Shown: positions 1 to 11,059, counted from the first letter of the stretch. The stretch: 64,000 bases of DNA from Acanthosepion pharaonis (GCA_903632075.3 CAHIKZ030000835.1:267501-331500), one strand, 5' to 3'. Numbers and translations are program-made. Notes: generated by a model not told the origin, from the letters alone.

Positions 1-379
1 ATATCATGTAGACTGAAATGAAATTTATGGTAAACGAAAGACAAATACTTTTTAGAAAATGTTTCTTTCACAATATGCAATGTGTTTCAACTGAAGATCT
101 TAAAAAAAAAAGAAATAACAAAAAAATATGTGATAATTGTATTAAATACACAGATTCTAATTCATTCATTCCTAAATCCCAAATTGATCATTTTTCCAGT
201 TTTATCCAATGTGTCTATCAGCTGACATTTCCAAACATTCCTCTTTTTATCAAAACTACAAGAATATATCTTATCGAGTTGATGCAAAAGTCCCCAGCTC
301 TATTGTTTGTACAATGTTTGGGAAATCTTAGAAATTTTCTCAGTTGCTTCTTGGGCACTCTCGGATCTTTGTGCCTGCA

Positions 380-1330
380 AAATATCATGAGGACAGTTAT
401 TCTGTTGACAATGCTATTATTTAAAATACCTTCACTCCTTGGCAATGTTTATTGTTTTAAAAAGCAATGATTAGAATTTTAATAAAACATAAACATATAT
501 ATTCATCTTGAGAATTGACAACTAAAATAATAAACACAATTTATTGATGACGTTGTTCATTTACATTATTTACATTATTATTTATTAGAATGATTACCAA
601 AACATCTGCCAATTGTCAATTGTTTCAAACTTTATAAAATGGTAAATAATAAGGATTTCCGTAGAGTTGGTTGACATATTTTAATAATTTAGTAAATGTT
701 TATAAATTTCTGAATAAAAAATTGTTTTCATATTTATATTTTTATAAATTGGCAAATGATAAATATTGCATTGCAGTAGTTTTAATTGTATTAGTTTAGA
801 ATGTTGGTGGTGGTGGTGTAATGGTTAACGGCTCAGATTGAGGAATCAGAGAGCTGAGTTCGAATTCCACTCAAATCCATTACATTCACTTATGTGCTAA
901 TACCCTTGGGAAAGGTATAAATTCTCTTCTTCTCTCCCCCCCCCTCAGCTATGGGTAAATAGCAGGACAGACCAAGTTCTATATCCTTGGATGGCAACTG
1001 GTCTGCTGCAGAAACAAATGGCAGCCTACTGCAGGAAAAAATAATCTACCTCGTCAGTTTTGTAACAAAAGATACATGATCACTTAAGCGTATATCACTC
1101 ATGGCACATAACTGAAAAATATAAATTATTCTTGTAAATAAACAATCTAATAATTAGTGTTTAATATTTTGTTGTAAATTTTCAAAGAACAAAGAAAATG
1201 TATAAATTCACTTTCATCCTATGTTTTGGTTTTATTAAAATTCTAATCATTGTTTTTAAAATAATAAACATTGCCGAGGAAGTTGAAATATTAACTGTGT
1301 TTTTTTTTGTGGGCCATGAATGTCCAAGAT
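380..1330. mobile_element. M1 TIR element, copy 1, split by a SINE
   Basis: The block at 441-487 reads as the reverse complement of 1229-1275 (both carry ggcaatgttta with a following attagaattttaataaaa-type segment), giving long imperfect terminal inverted repeats. The same sequence recurs at about 21840-22440 and about 60050-60440. Removing the SINE at 806-1118 leaves an element of roughly 0.6 kb. No coding region is visible, so this is most likely a non-autonomous DNA transposon. Outer borders are uncertain because similarity to the second copy may start near 368. An open frame of 150 codons (18-470) overlaps its left end and resembles nothing I recognise. Confidence 0.6.
806..1118 (+). mobile_element. 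tRNA-derived SINE (family S1), nearly full length
   Basis: The head has a pol III A-box-like tggtgtaatgg (814-824) and B-box-like agttcgaattcc (857-868). The body follows with the landmarks ctatgggtaaatagcagg and tggcaactggtctgc, and the 3' part carries gatacatgatcac and ggcacataactga. The same core recurs at about 17823-18136, 31236-31508 and 63349-63622. It lies inside element M1: the uninterrupted M1 copy at 21840-22440 reads straight across this point near 22224. Cephalopods are known to carry abundant tRNA-derived SINEs. Confidence 0.85.
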
Positions 1331-1455
1331 TGCCATTTATTGTTTGGAAAATCATTAATTGGAAAATATTTACAACATGATTAAAAATTCAGATGTAAAG
1401 TACCATTGCCAATTGGTCTGATTAAAAGTAGTGGTCGATGAATTGGCCAATTGTT

Positions 1456-1577
1456 AAGGTGTTGTTTTTCATCAGGATAGTGCCAGACCCCATGTTTCTT
1501 TACAAACCTGGTAGAAATTGGTACATCTTGGCTGGGATGTCAGTCTGCAACCCCCACACTTATCAGACATTGTATCA
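1456..1577 (+). pseudogene. mariner transposase fragment (catalytic region)
   Basis: One frame reads VVFHQDSARPHVSLQTW, a stop, then KLVHLGWDVSLQPPHLSDI. This matches the mariner catalytic block around the second aspartate, usually written HDNARPHV followed by LGW and a PPYSPDL-like stretch. Only about 40 codons remain, one with an internal stop, and no terminal repeats are visible nearby. It is a dead relic, different from the mariner types at 30189, 48511 and 58462. Confidence 0.7.
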
Positions 1578-1939
1578 ATGATAACAACAACAAAGATGAG
1601 GACAGTAGTCTGCATGTGGATAATGTCAATAATGATAATTCCTCATCAGAGAAATTCAGACTAATTTTATTTTGAAGAATTTTTTTTTCAAAAATTGTTC
1701 CCCTGAAATTAGTTTTCTTTTTTTTTTTTCTTTTTCAGAAATTAACTTTTAATTCAGTTACCAATTCTCTTGGCCCCAGAAAATTTCTTCATGCAGGAAC
1801 TTTGTTTAAAGTAAGTAAAATATATTTTTATTCACAATCCACTCTTGTTAATTTCTTTCATCTTAATTCCTTCCTCTTCTGGGAAATGATTAGGAAAATC
1901 AATTTCTTCCATTGTTATTATTAAATCACAATTATTATT

Positions 1940-2235
1940 GTGGATGTGAAGGTGGTGCAATAGTTAGCAATTCAGAAAGAGAAATTGGCAAACTGAGTTC
2001 AAATTCTATCTGAGTCCATTATGTTTACTTTTGCACAATAACCCTTGATACCACCTCCTCTTCCCACCCAGGGCTATGACCTGAGAAGCAAGGATGATGG
2101 TCTTGTCTGGAGGTGGCAGCCAGCCCAGTAGAAGGAAAATCAGCCTGAAGAGGGATGGGCCCTGTCAGGCTATCTTGCCTTAGACACACCACTGCTCCTA
2201 CAGCCACAGTACATGTGGTGCCCCTAAAACCAGGT
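1940..2235 (+). mobile_element. diverged tRNA-derived SINE
   Basis: The order of landmarks matches family S1: ggtggtgcaatagttagc, then gagttcaaattct (B-box-like), then tgagtccattatgttta, then a cctcttcccaccc-agggctatg segment and gtggcagccagcccag. It is clearly older or from another subfamily, because the 3' half departs from the S1 consensus. Confidence 0.65.
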
Positions 2236-2544
2236 TACAGAACTTGTGATATGACTGTACTTATAAAATCCTGATTATTATTGAATTTATGTTTGTCATG
2301 GATTTTATACAAGTTGTATTTGAGTTGTGTTTCAAAAAACATGGGTTTGTTATTCATTTTCTTTTCTTTGAAATCAAAGGACATAACAGAATTTATTCAA
2401 GCTTTGGTTAAAAGAAAAATATCTTAAATGTCTGAAAATGGTATTTATCACATCCTGAGAATTTTGTTATTTTTTGATAATACAAAAATATAGAATTCTG
2501 TCAGGCTTGATGAGCATAATCTTTTTCTATTTTTTTTTTAATTT

Positions 2545-4135
2545 TATTTCTTTTCCTAATCAATCCAGGTATAAATTCTGTACACTGACCTTTTTAATAT
2601 GACCAAAATTTTCTCTAAAATGTTTTCTTCTCATTTCCTATTTATTAGTATTTCTCTCGGTCCACTTGGCATGTCCAAGTTTTGTAGTCTGACTTTCTTT
2701 TAATCCAGCAGACCTTTTACCAAAATGTTTTTTTTTTCTATTTACTACATTTCCTTTATGTTTCTATTGATTCATTTACAGGTGCAAATTCTTGTAGTCC
2801 GACCTTCTTTTGTTCTGAATACTATTTGATTAAAACGTTTTATTCCCATTTACTAATTTTTTTTTTTTTTTAACAATCCATTGTACAGGTACAAATCCTG
2901 TAGCCAGGCTATCTTTTAATCTGACCCACATTGAGAGCTTAGGTAGGAGAACGGGCAATTGTTTTGGAGACAAATGATTAAAATGTTTGGTATGTTCTCA
3001 AAAAATTTTGAAAATTTGATATGTTATTTACTATCTGTGTTTCTCACCGTCCATTCTCTTTTAATCTGACTAATGTCAGATCAAAATGTTTTATTACCAT
3101 TTACTATTTGTTGGCATTTCTATAAATCTATTCAACAGATAGAAAATCAGTAGTCCAAGTTTTTATTCTGAACAGCATTAAATATAAAGTCAATAATTGT
3201 CTTCTGGCTTTTTGAATCCTGTTCTTATATTGTCCTTTCTCTTCAATAGTGTTTTCTTAGTTTCTTTCATTCTCACTAAACCCCTTGTATCTTAGTGGCT
3301 TTATCACCTTGCTTGGAGTGAAATGATTTAAAAAAGAAAACATAAGACCTGTAGTCTGACTTTCTTTTGATTCAACCAATGTTTGATCAAAATGTTTTCT
3401 TCACATTTACTGTTTGTGTCTTTCTTCTATTAATCTATTCAAAAGGTAAAAAGTCTTGTAATGCTATCTTCTTTTATTCTGAATGACATTTGACTAAAAT
3501 ATCTTCTTTCTATTTACTATTTGTATTTTCATCAATCCAGTCTACAGGTATAAAATTCCACAATTTGACCATCTTTTACTCTGACTACCATTATATCAAA
3601 TGAGAACTCAGATAGGATAAAAGGCAATTGTTCTGAAGACCTTTTGTAGAACAAAATGATTTAAACATTTGGTAGGTTCTAGAAAAAGTTTAAAAACTTG
3701 TCATTTACTGTTTCCTGCAGTTTATCCTCTTTTCATCCGACCAACATAGGATCAGAACGTTTTATCCCCATTTACTATTTGTGTTTCTGTCAATCCATTC
3801 TACAGGTGACAAATCCTTTAGTCTGACATCCTTTTAATCCGACCTTCATTTCATAAAAATCTTTCAATGAAATTTACTCTTTGGTTGCAATTTTTCCATC
3901 CATTCTCCAGGTACAACTCCTGTAGTCTGACCTTTTATTCTGAATGACATTTGATCAAAAACTTTTTTCTTATTTACTGTTTGTTTCTGCTTCTATTAAT
4001 CCATTTTTAAGGTACAAGTTCTGTTGTTCTTTTAATTAAGCCAACATCCTTTGATCAAAACGCTTTCATTCCAATTTAATATATCTTTTTTTGTGTTTCT
4101 ATCAATCGGTTGTACAAGTTCATTCATTTTGTGTT
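2545..4135 (+). repeat. degenerate ~105-bp tandem satellite, ~13 units
   Basis: A unit containing caatccattctacaggta, then ctgtagtctgacct, then cttttaatctgacc, then atttgatcaaaatg and ccatttactatttgtg recurs head to tail. Spacing is about 100-115 bp and units are strongly diverged. Two units near 2931 and 3601 share an extra insert (gagaactcagataggat-like, then ggcaattgtt), which suggests a higher-order period near 670 bp. A LINE 3' end interrupts it at about 3190-3340. No coding potential is seen. Confidence 0.75.
3190..3340 (+). mobile_element. LINE A 3' end inserted in the satellite
   Basis: The segment ending at about 3340 carries accccttgtatcttagtgg and gcttggagtgaaatgatt. This is the 3' signature shared by the LINE A copies at 11785, 27036, 33375, 36225, 39065, 50255 and 53467. 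It runs into an A-rich end, as expected for a 5'-truncated insertion. Confidence 0.65.
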
Positions 4136-4207
4136 TATAGAAATGTTGGTTTATTATGACTGAGTTTTTTTCTTGCAGGGAATATTTTCAAATTCCATCC
4201 TTAGAAT

Positions 4208-4440
4208 TTCAGTATTGTTGTTACTGGATGTGTGGGTGGTGTAATTATTACCAGCTCAGAATGACAAACTGTCGAGCTAAGTTCAAATCACAGTCGAATT
4301 TGTTACATTCATTTATGTGCAAATACACTTGGGATTGATATGAAACTATCATATGTATACCAACTCAGCTATGGGTAAGGCAGATGAGGCTCTTTAGTCT
4401 TGTTTGGTAGCCAGTCTAGTAGAAGGACTTATTTTGAAAC
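4208..4440 (+). mobile_element. diverged tRNA-derived SINE
   Basis: It matches the S1 order: gtgggtggtgtaattattacc (A-box region), gagctaagttcaaatca (B-box region), tttgttacattcatttatgtgc, cagctatgggtaag and a ccagtctagtagaagg end. The 3' third is short or lost. Confidence 0.65.
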
Positions 4441-4589
4441 TGTATGTTGTCCAGATGAAGCACATATTCAGCTAATGAAAGGATCGTGGAAAACACAATG
4501 ACTGATCCCAAAAGCTAGTGACTCTAACCATCCTGGTGTTAGCGCTAGATAGAATAGATCATCTGTCAAAAAAAAAATTAAAAAAATAA

Positions 4590-5265
4590 GAAATAATCTT
4601 TTGTTGGATACCAAGCCACCTTGGCATATGTGGAAATGACAAAGCAGAATCAGAAGAAAAGAGGGCAATAAAAACAGAATAACAAACATGAAAATACCAC
4701 ACACTGATTATAGGACTATTGTCAATAAAATGATCACAAATTAATGGCAAAACCAATGGGATACTCTCACTAATAAGAAACTTCTGAACATTAAACCCAA
4801 CATTGAAGAATGGAATACAAAAAAACAATAACAATAGAAGAGAGCAGGTAGTGCTAACCTGTTTTCATATCGGCAACACCTACATCACCCATCACCATAT
4901 TACTAGAGGGTGCAGAAGCTCCAACATATACTACATGCCAAGACAGATTTACAGTAAAACATATATTGTTGGACTGTGTAGACTTTGACCTAGCTTGAGC
5001 AAAACATTACCAAGAGAACAAATTGAAAGACCTTTTCAACAAAGCCAAACCATCCAAGATATTACATTTTCTAAGAGATTTGGGATTGTACTAAAAAATA
5101 TGAGTAACTGAACAATGATATTTCAACTATATGTACCTACAACATTTAGTCTTGTACCAAACGTATTCTACAATGAATGATTATTTCATCTCTATGAACT
5201 TATTTTAAAACTCTGTCGGCCTTAAAGAACCCATCGAGGTTGATGTGCTGTAAAACAAAACAAAC
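4590..5265 (+). pseudogene. LINE remnant: RNase H and C-terminal region
   Basis: Translation gives a run like CWIPSHLGICGNDKAES, the end of an RNase H domain as found in I/Jockey-group LINEs. It is followed by degenerate IPHTDYRTIVNKM, WQNQWDTL and NIKPNIEEW. A REQVVLT block comes next, then a frame-shifted YCWTV-TLT, matching the tail after RNase H in that group. Many stops and frameshifts make it a pseudogene. The 3' end carries cggccttaaagaaccc and gttgatgtgctgtaaaac followed by caaaac, which matters because the chimeric SINE at 43267-43631 ends almost the same way. The first part of the element is missing, as usual for 5' truncation. Confidence 0.75.
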
Positions 5266-5577
5266 TGATGATTATTATTAATATCACAATTCGGTCATTT
5301 TGTCCTCTAAACTTCTTCAGGTGTCAGTCGATCGAGATAACCATCAGTAAATTTTGAAATGAACCCTTTATTTAATCTGCAGAAGTAGGTTGTTCTCGTT
5401 CTAATGTTCATGTCGACAGTGTGCAATGTAACTTTTGTAAAGATGCATGAGTATATAGTGGCAAAGGTCAAGAATAAAAAGCATGATTACGAGCGAGAAG
5501 TAACCTAGGGCATATGATGTAAACCATGCAATAAATAAAAGAAAATCCTTTCTCTTTCCATTCATCTCTTGTCTTTC
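5266..5577. other. unassigned AT-rich DNA
   Basis: There is no open frame of note and no recognised repeat. It contains cagtcgatcgagataacc (5325-5345) and aataaataaaag near 5530, which could be the worn end of an older insertion. Confidence 0.3.
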
Positions 5578-5860
5578 TACATGGGCACATAGCTGAGTGA
5601 TTAGAATGGTCGCATTTTGACCATCATTCGAATCTCACCCTGGTTCATTGGTCAACTTTCTGGTTGTTATTTGCCTGGGGAGGTGAACCCAATTTGTAAC
5701 ACCTTTGGAATGTGACAAAAATCTACATCACAGGTTAACCTGAACCATGTGAGTAAAATTGGGTAGACTGAACTGTTCAGAAGGTGTCCATGGATCAACT
5801 AGTAAGTCACGAGTCATTGTAACTGAGGGTTAGGACGTACCGGCCTTGTTCAGAAACATT
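5578..5860 (+). mobile_element. second type of tRNA-related SINE
   Basis: It begins gggcacatagctgagtg, an A-box-like tRNA start, and has cattcgaatctcaccctgg, a B-box-like block, about 35 bp later. The rest (ggtgaacccaatttgtaac, gtgtccatggatcaactag, gacgtaccggcc) is unlike family S1. There is one copy in this window. The tRNA-like head is clear; the full SINE identity is inferred. Confidence 0.55.
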
Positions 5861-6599
5861 TATTATGCTAGATGAAACTGGAACTTCAGTTTGCTCAGCA
5901 GAGTTGCAGTACAAAAACAGAGCAGGCATTTGGAATAAGGTTTGGTTGGCAAACACGAGGTGAGGGTGCTCAGAACTGTGTAGTAGTTGGCCATTTCAAA
6001 TATAGCCTCTCTAGTCTTGAGTCTTATAAAAATAGATTAAGTTTCCTCTTTTGTTAACTGCTCGTATTATTTCTGTTTGTATAATCCAGCAATGGTTGTG
6101 GGTACAACATGGAGCAGAAAGGCCATAAAATGTCTTTTTAATGAATTCCCTTCTTGTGAATTGATGATCTGCTGACACTGGAAGGAGTAAATAGTTTTCA
6201 AGGGTTAAATCCTGGTCTAAGCTGGTAAGGGTAGGGGGATTTTCAACACTGTTGGGGGTGGGGACACCTTTTTATTGTCCACCTATGGATATCTATCCTC
6301 GTTCTCCCTTTCATTGTGTCCTCTATCTGATGTTTGTCCTTTTTAAAACCAATCTTTTATGGCATGTGGGAAGTGGAAGGCTTTCTCTTGCTTCTCTCTC
6401 AATACTTTTTTTTTTTTTATATGCTAGAAGATTGTGTTTAGCCCCTCTGTAAACATCAACAAACTGTCTTTTCTCCCATTTTGGTGACAGCAATTATTTC
6501 TGAATAAATTTTCCTCACACACACATACATCTGCCATCCCCACTTCTCTAAGAGCTTCTTAAAAAGTCATTGCACTGCCCACCAGGTTGATGTATTAAG
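5861..6599. other. non-repeat DNA, no gene seen
   Basis: Short open frames exist (for example 5872-6057 and 6252-6452), but none resembles a known protein. A small (T)n run lies near 6408. I see no dispersed repeat from this window here. Confidence 0.3.
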
Positions 6600-7290
6600 C
6601 AGACCTGGCCTGCCCACTGACACCAACATTCTGAGGGCTACCTACAGGGAGCTAGCTGCCTCTTTATTATAATTGATTTAATTTGCTGGTATGTTTTGGA
6701 GCTAATGATTACAAGGCTATAATGAGTGAACCCTGAATAGCTGGGTAGATGTTCCTGATTATCTAAGCCTCTGGACATTGCTGTTGAGCATGTTGGCCCC
6801 TGACTGGGTGGATTGACTTTATTCTTCACATTCAAACGAGAAGTTATCTTACTTGCAAGTTAAGACACACTGTTTTTTCTCAAAATAAAAAGGGAAAAAT
6901 ATCCAAATATTACACTGAATAGGTCAGTTTTAGAGCTGGCATTGTAGTAAGCTAGATTGGTGATAAATAAAAGGAGGCGATTATATGTATAATTGACAAA
7001 TGTTTACTTAGTAGTAATGTATTGCAAATGAGGAATAAACGATTGTCAGCGGCCAAGAATTAGTGTAATTTTGCTGACAAAAAAGGGCTAAAAGATGTAT
7101 AATAATAAACATTTCCTACAGAAATCAATTAAAAATAAAAAAAGAAAGGGATTATCAAAGGTCAGGAATTAATCCTAATTCAGACGCTCGCTCAGGCACA
7201 TTCCTGTTTATTCAACACCCACAGAGCCCACCTGTGGTTTATAATGCAACTATGCTGAGCAAACCTTAATTACAGATTTTGGGAGAGTGC
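6600..7290. promoter_or_regulatory. unique block with clustered TF-like motifs, candidate enhancer
   Basis: This is one of the longest stretches with no repeat similarity inside the window. It contains TGTTTAC (7001-7007, FOX-like), ATCAAAGG (7154-7161, TCF/LEF-like), ACATTCC (about 7198-7204, TEAD-like) and TGTGGTTT (7233-7240, RUNX-like). It also has several TAAT cores between 6670 and 7160. Short motifs occur by chance in AT-rich DNA, so the enhancer reading is inference; only the lack of repeats and the motif positions are seen. Confidence 0.25.
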
Positions 7291-7454
7291 ATGTTATCTA
7301 GTATGATCTACAATATGTACAAGGCCAGCACTCTCAAACCCTTGGTCATAATGACTTGTGACTATGTGCTAGCACAGCTATCAATGGTCCCCCAAGTGTT
7401 TCATCTACCCAATTTCACTCATAAGGCTTGGGTCAACCCATGGTATGGTTTTCA

Positions 7455-7456
<2 letters not shown>

Positions 7457-7522
<66 letters not shown>

Positions 7523-7523
7523 C
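7457..7523. repeat. (AT)n-(AC)n compound microsatellite
   Basis: An alternating AT tract of about 48 bp is followed by an AC tract of about 18 bp. The short open frames across it are artefacts. Confidence 0.95.
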
Positions 7524-7689
7524 CTAATGAATTTGTAAATAATATTGTTCTCTGTAATTTGGATCTTGCAGGTCAGTTATTGTTGTTGACAATGAGTTTA
7601 GCAGTTTTAATTCACATACCCCTTAAGTAACTGCATCCTGATCAATCCAAATTCATAAATAATTATATCTGATATACAGCAACATACCT

Positions 7690-8205
7690 AACAAGAAGAC
7701 TCATGTTACATCTCTCTAGCCATAGCTAAATTAGGTCTCATTTAAATACACATGAAAACCTACCAAACTCTATCCGCAAAATACTTGTTGATAATACAAA
7801 TATAATAGCATCATCTACATGTAAAAAAAAAAGGCTATAAATAATGGAAGCGTTGTTAATAAAAAAAAATTCAACATTCAATAACATCAACTATGAACAT
7901 GGCCACAATGTACTGACCATGTTTAGAGAATAAAACATTCCTATAACTCTACATACATTCATAAAAAATAAAGGTAAATCATCCTTGATAATGGCTAAAC
8001 ATAGCCAAAAATGCTTGGATATACAGAACATTTGGACAATTTCAACATAATTTATGTCCAGAAAGGAATAAAACAAGAACAGAAAAAAATTAAATAAAAA
8101 AACTTAACCACAGTACCTTGTTAGTCATTTTTAATGAAACTTAGAGAAAAGAGGGATTGCTGCCCAAATACACAATTATATATATACATATTACCCTATA
8201 AAAAA
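7690..8205 (+). pseudogene. Penelope-like element, C-terminal fragment and tail
   Basis: The sequence is homologous to 8490-8870 and encodes the same decayed C-terminus (a KKRL-IMEALLIKK-like stretch followed by an NNI-YEHGHN-like one), broken by stops. It continues into a tail with gataatggctaaacatagcc and then gggattgctgcccaaata. That tail is also found at 57100-57335, where the copy ends atatacattttaggg. The tail motif gaaaatggctaaa...tagccgaaa marks this family throughout the window. Confidence 0.6.
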
Positions 8206-8212
8206 CAATAGC

Positions 8213-8320
8213 TAAGGTATAAAATGCATTTTACAAATGAAAAATCTTTCTTGAAACTTTTAATTTCAAGCCTAATATTAAATTTAATATTTCCAATATG
8301 CAAAATACTTTGTTCTCTGT
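8213..8320 (+). repeat. repeat R, 5' fragment
   Basis: It matches the first ~110 bp of the long R copies at 47005 and 62600, sharing aaaatctttcttgaa and tatgcaaaatactttg. It stops where the sequence turns into unrelated DNA near 8320. Confidence 0.6.
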
Positions 8321-8435
8321 GGGTTTATCTATCTATCAGCTTGGAATTAGAACTAAAATAAAAGCTTCAAGAAAGAGTTTATCATTTATAAAATGCATTT
8401 CAAACCAGGTATTGTATTTCTTGGTTGGTACCTGT

Positions 8436-8482
8436 ATGTATGTATGTATGTATGTATGTATGTACATACATATATATAGGCC
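8436..8482. repeat. (TATG)n microsatellite turning into its complement
   Basis: About eight tatg units run into tacatacata, so the tract is self-complementary at its end. It sits directly upstream of the Penelope-like fragment at 8490. Confidence 0.9.
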
Positions 8483-8489
8483 ACACTAC

Positions 8490-8870
8490 AACATGTTTAA
8501 CATGCAGACTAACTCTACACCTTTCTGAGAATAGCTTAATTAGATCTCATTTAAATATTCATGGAGATCTACCGGACACTATTCGTAACATACTTGTTGA
8601 CAACACTAATATAATAGCATCATCCACATGCAAAAAAAGGCTAAAAATAATGGAAGCCTTATTAATAAAAAGAAACAAATCAGCACTTAATAATATTAAC
8701 TTTGAACATGGACATAATATCTTGACTGTGTTTTGAAACAAAAAAATGAAAACATTTTATAAAACATACATACAACAAACTATTTCTAATTTTAACAGTT
8801 AAAATATATTCCTTGAAAATGGCTAAATGTATAGCCGAAAGTGATCGGAATTTTGAATTTATTTTGTGTG
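8490..8870 (+). pseudogene. Penelope-like element, GIY-YIG-side C-terminus
   Basis: An open frame ending at 8736 reads IRSHLNIHGDLPDTIRNIL, then CKKRLKIMEALLIKRNK, then SALNNINFEHGHNIL. This matches the C-terminal end of GIY-YIG endonuclease domains in Penelope-like retroelements, where a KRL-I-EAL-I block precedes an LN-N block. Downstream comes the family tail ccttgaaaatggctaaa and tagccgaaagtgatcgg. Together with 7690-8205 it forms two partial copies in the same orientation. Penelope-like elements are known to insert as partial tandems, but here a separate insertion is equally possible. Confidence 0.65.
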
Positions 8871-8899
8871 TATAAATGTGTTGATTTTTGTAAATATGG

Positions 8900-9185
8900 A
8901 TGTCCATACGCAGCATTATCAAAAATAAGAGTGATAAATATAGTAAATTTAAAATTTATCAATGATTTTCTAACATTTTCCCAACAAGCATCTTTTAAGT
9001 AATACTATATAAGTACCTAAAATTCAATAAAATATTAGAATGCTTACAGTTGAAACAAATTATATAAAAAGTTTTTTTAAATTTTTAGTTGAAACAAATT
9101 AGATAAAAATGGTATTTATGTTGTATTTGCCATGTAATTTTATTATAATTATCTTGTCCTTAGGTAAATTTCACAGATGTCAGAC
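8900..9185. other. AT-rich DNA, nothing recognised
   Basis: It has no open frame or shared repeat apart from an internal short duplication of gttgaaacaaattatataaaaa near 9050 and 9089. Confidence 0.3.
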
Positions 9186-9189
9186 TCTG

Positions 9190-9488
9190 CTGATAAATGT
9201 GTCAACACTTTATAAAAAACCCCACCTTCATGTTAAAAAATGCTTTTCTGTGATATTGTAAACTAAGAGAAAATAGTATATTTCACTGTAAATCAACTAA
9301 TTTTTCTCAAATAATGTTTCAGAAAAGTATATTTTATTTTTGAAAGATTTTTAATAAAGAGAACTATGTTGTGTTGACAGGTTTGTCCATATGCATGATT
9401 TCATTGATTTTACTGATAATCAGAAAGAAAATTATTCCAATCAATCTAAATTAGTTTTGAAATACAGCAAAGTATTTTGCTTATTGAA

Positions 9489-9492
<4 letters not shown>
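9190..9492 (-). repeat. repeat R, internal fragment
   Basis: Read on the minus strand it follows the R copy at about 47100-47390, with shared blocks gaaatacagcaaagtattttg, agatttttaataaaga and cttttctgtgatattgtaaa. It ends at the CA/AT microsatellite at 9490. Confidence 0.65.

Positions 9493-9547
<55 letters not shown>
9490..9547. repeat. (CA)n-(TA)n-(CA)n microsatellite
   Basis: A symmetric CA, then AT, then AC tract makes the region self-complementary. Open frames on both strands across it are artefacts. Confidence 0.95.
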
Positions 9548-9764
9548 TCTCTTTGTCTCTATCCCTATCTCAGTCTGTTTTATCTGATAACTTTTCTTCC
9601 CCCAGCTATGAGTTAAATAGTTAGGACTTGTATTTAGAAAAATCATTGTTACCAGCAAAAAATTGTTAATGTAATAATGCAATATTTACTTGCCAAGTAA
9701 CAAAAATTATTCTTACATTTTTAAAATTTCCATTTTAAAAACACATCTGTCTCGGTCTTTTCAT

Positions 9765-9923
9765 TAATCTATCTATCTATCTTACTTACTTTTCATTAAT
9801 CTATCTCTCTATAACAGGTTGTTCATCTATCTCTGTCCTTTCATTATCTATCTATCCATCACAGGTCATTCATCTATCTTTCTGTCTATTTGTCTGTCTA
9901 TCTGCTGTCTGTCTTTCTGTCTG

Positions 9924-9980
<57 letters not shown>
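9765..9980. repeat. (TCTA)n / (TCTG)n microsatellite
   Basis: Imperfect TCTA and TCTG units run from about 9765, with a clean (TCTA) core of about 15 units at 9924-9980. The Tyr/Leu/Ser/Ile-rich frames across it are repeat translations. Confidence 0.9.
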
Positions 9981-9984
9981 TCTC

Positions 9985-10580
9985 AATTTGCAGCATTCTT
10001 TATCAACTGAAACTGATTTTCATATCAAATAATAAATGTTTGAATAAATTTTACAAAGAAAAGTCTTCGATGTTGATGTTACAATGTAAATGAAATTTTA
10101 TTTTAAATTTTTAAAATTATCCTTCTAATCTCATAGATTTAAGGTTGCATAAAATGAAACACATTAGATATCGCTTTTTAATAATTGAAAACACTTCCCT
10201 TATAATTTGTTTGAAATTTTAACAACGTTCCTTCTATTCAATGCCCTTGATTCTCACCTCTACCTCAACCTCCCCCCGTAAATTCCCATGAAGTTGGGGG
10301 CTGGTCTGCTATTTGCATGAATTAGTTGTGCTTTTTATATCACTGTAAATAATTGGTGTTCAAGCCCAGCTGGAAGCCATCATTATGAATGCTTATTTTT
10401 CAAAGCAAAAAAGCATGCTTGCTTTCATTTGTAACATCGAGAGACATGGTTTTCCTTCTTGCCCCAGTAATTTTATGCTCCCCCTCTTAACTCAGCTAAG
10501 CTTCTTGAATGCCTGTATTAATCCCTTCACATGATACATAAGTGCACAAACATATCTACTGTTGTCGTATGGCTGCATAC
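9985..10580. other. non-repeat DNA, no gene seen
   Basis: No similarity to other parts of the window and no convincing open frame. A C-rich patch lies near 10270. Confidence 0.3.
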
Positions 10581-10584
10581 ATAG

Positions 10585-11055
10585 CTTCTCATGTTATTCA
10601 GTGCACACTTCATAGCCTGTGAATGCACACTTTCTTGCGACATGGATATGCACACCCACACACCTTATCTTGCCACATGGGTGTGTGTGTGTGCACACAA
10701 ATTTCATCCTGCATGGTGCTCATGCACTTTCTTATGCTGCATGATATGCACAGACCCTTTTCATGCTGCATGATGTGTGCAATCCTTTTCATTTCACATG
10801 GGGGTACACCTTCTCATGCTCCATGAGAATGTACACACCTTCTTCTGCCACATGGGAAGACACACACACACCTTCTTGTGCCACATGGGAAGACACACAC
10901 ACACCTTCTTGTGCCACATGGAGAGACACACACACACCTTCTTGTGCCACATGGGGAGACACACAGCTTTTCATGCTACATGGACAGACACACACACAGC
11001 TTTTCATGTTTCATTGGATATTACATGCCTTCTTGTCCCACATGGAAAGCCACCT
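10585..11055. repeat. degenerate ~33-bp minisatellite
   Basis: Units contain gccacatgggaagacacac and caccttcttgtgcc. The cleanest four or five lie at about 10845-11000, with worn units on both sides sharing catgctgcatg and cacatgg. Because the period is near a multiple of three, long frames stay open on both strands (10777-11187 plus, 10789-11007 minus). They encode a repeating His/Thr-rich or Val/Cys-rich pattern and should not be called genes. Confidence 0.85.
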
Positions 11056-11059
11056 TATA

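Noticed and set aside
18..470. 150-codon open frame at the left edge
   Set aside because: Composition is like the surrounding AT-rich DNA, no known domain, a competing frame on the other strand, and its end overlaps the M1 transposon.
806..880. Functional tRNA gene
   Set aside because: A and B boxes are present, but no cloverleaf closes and the unit continues as a SINE body seen at many places.
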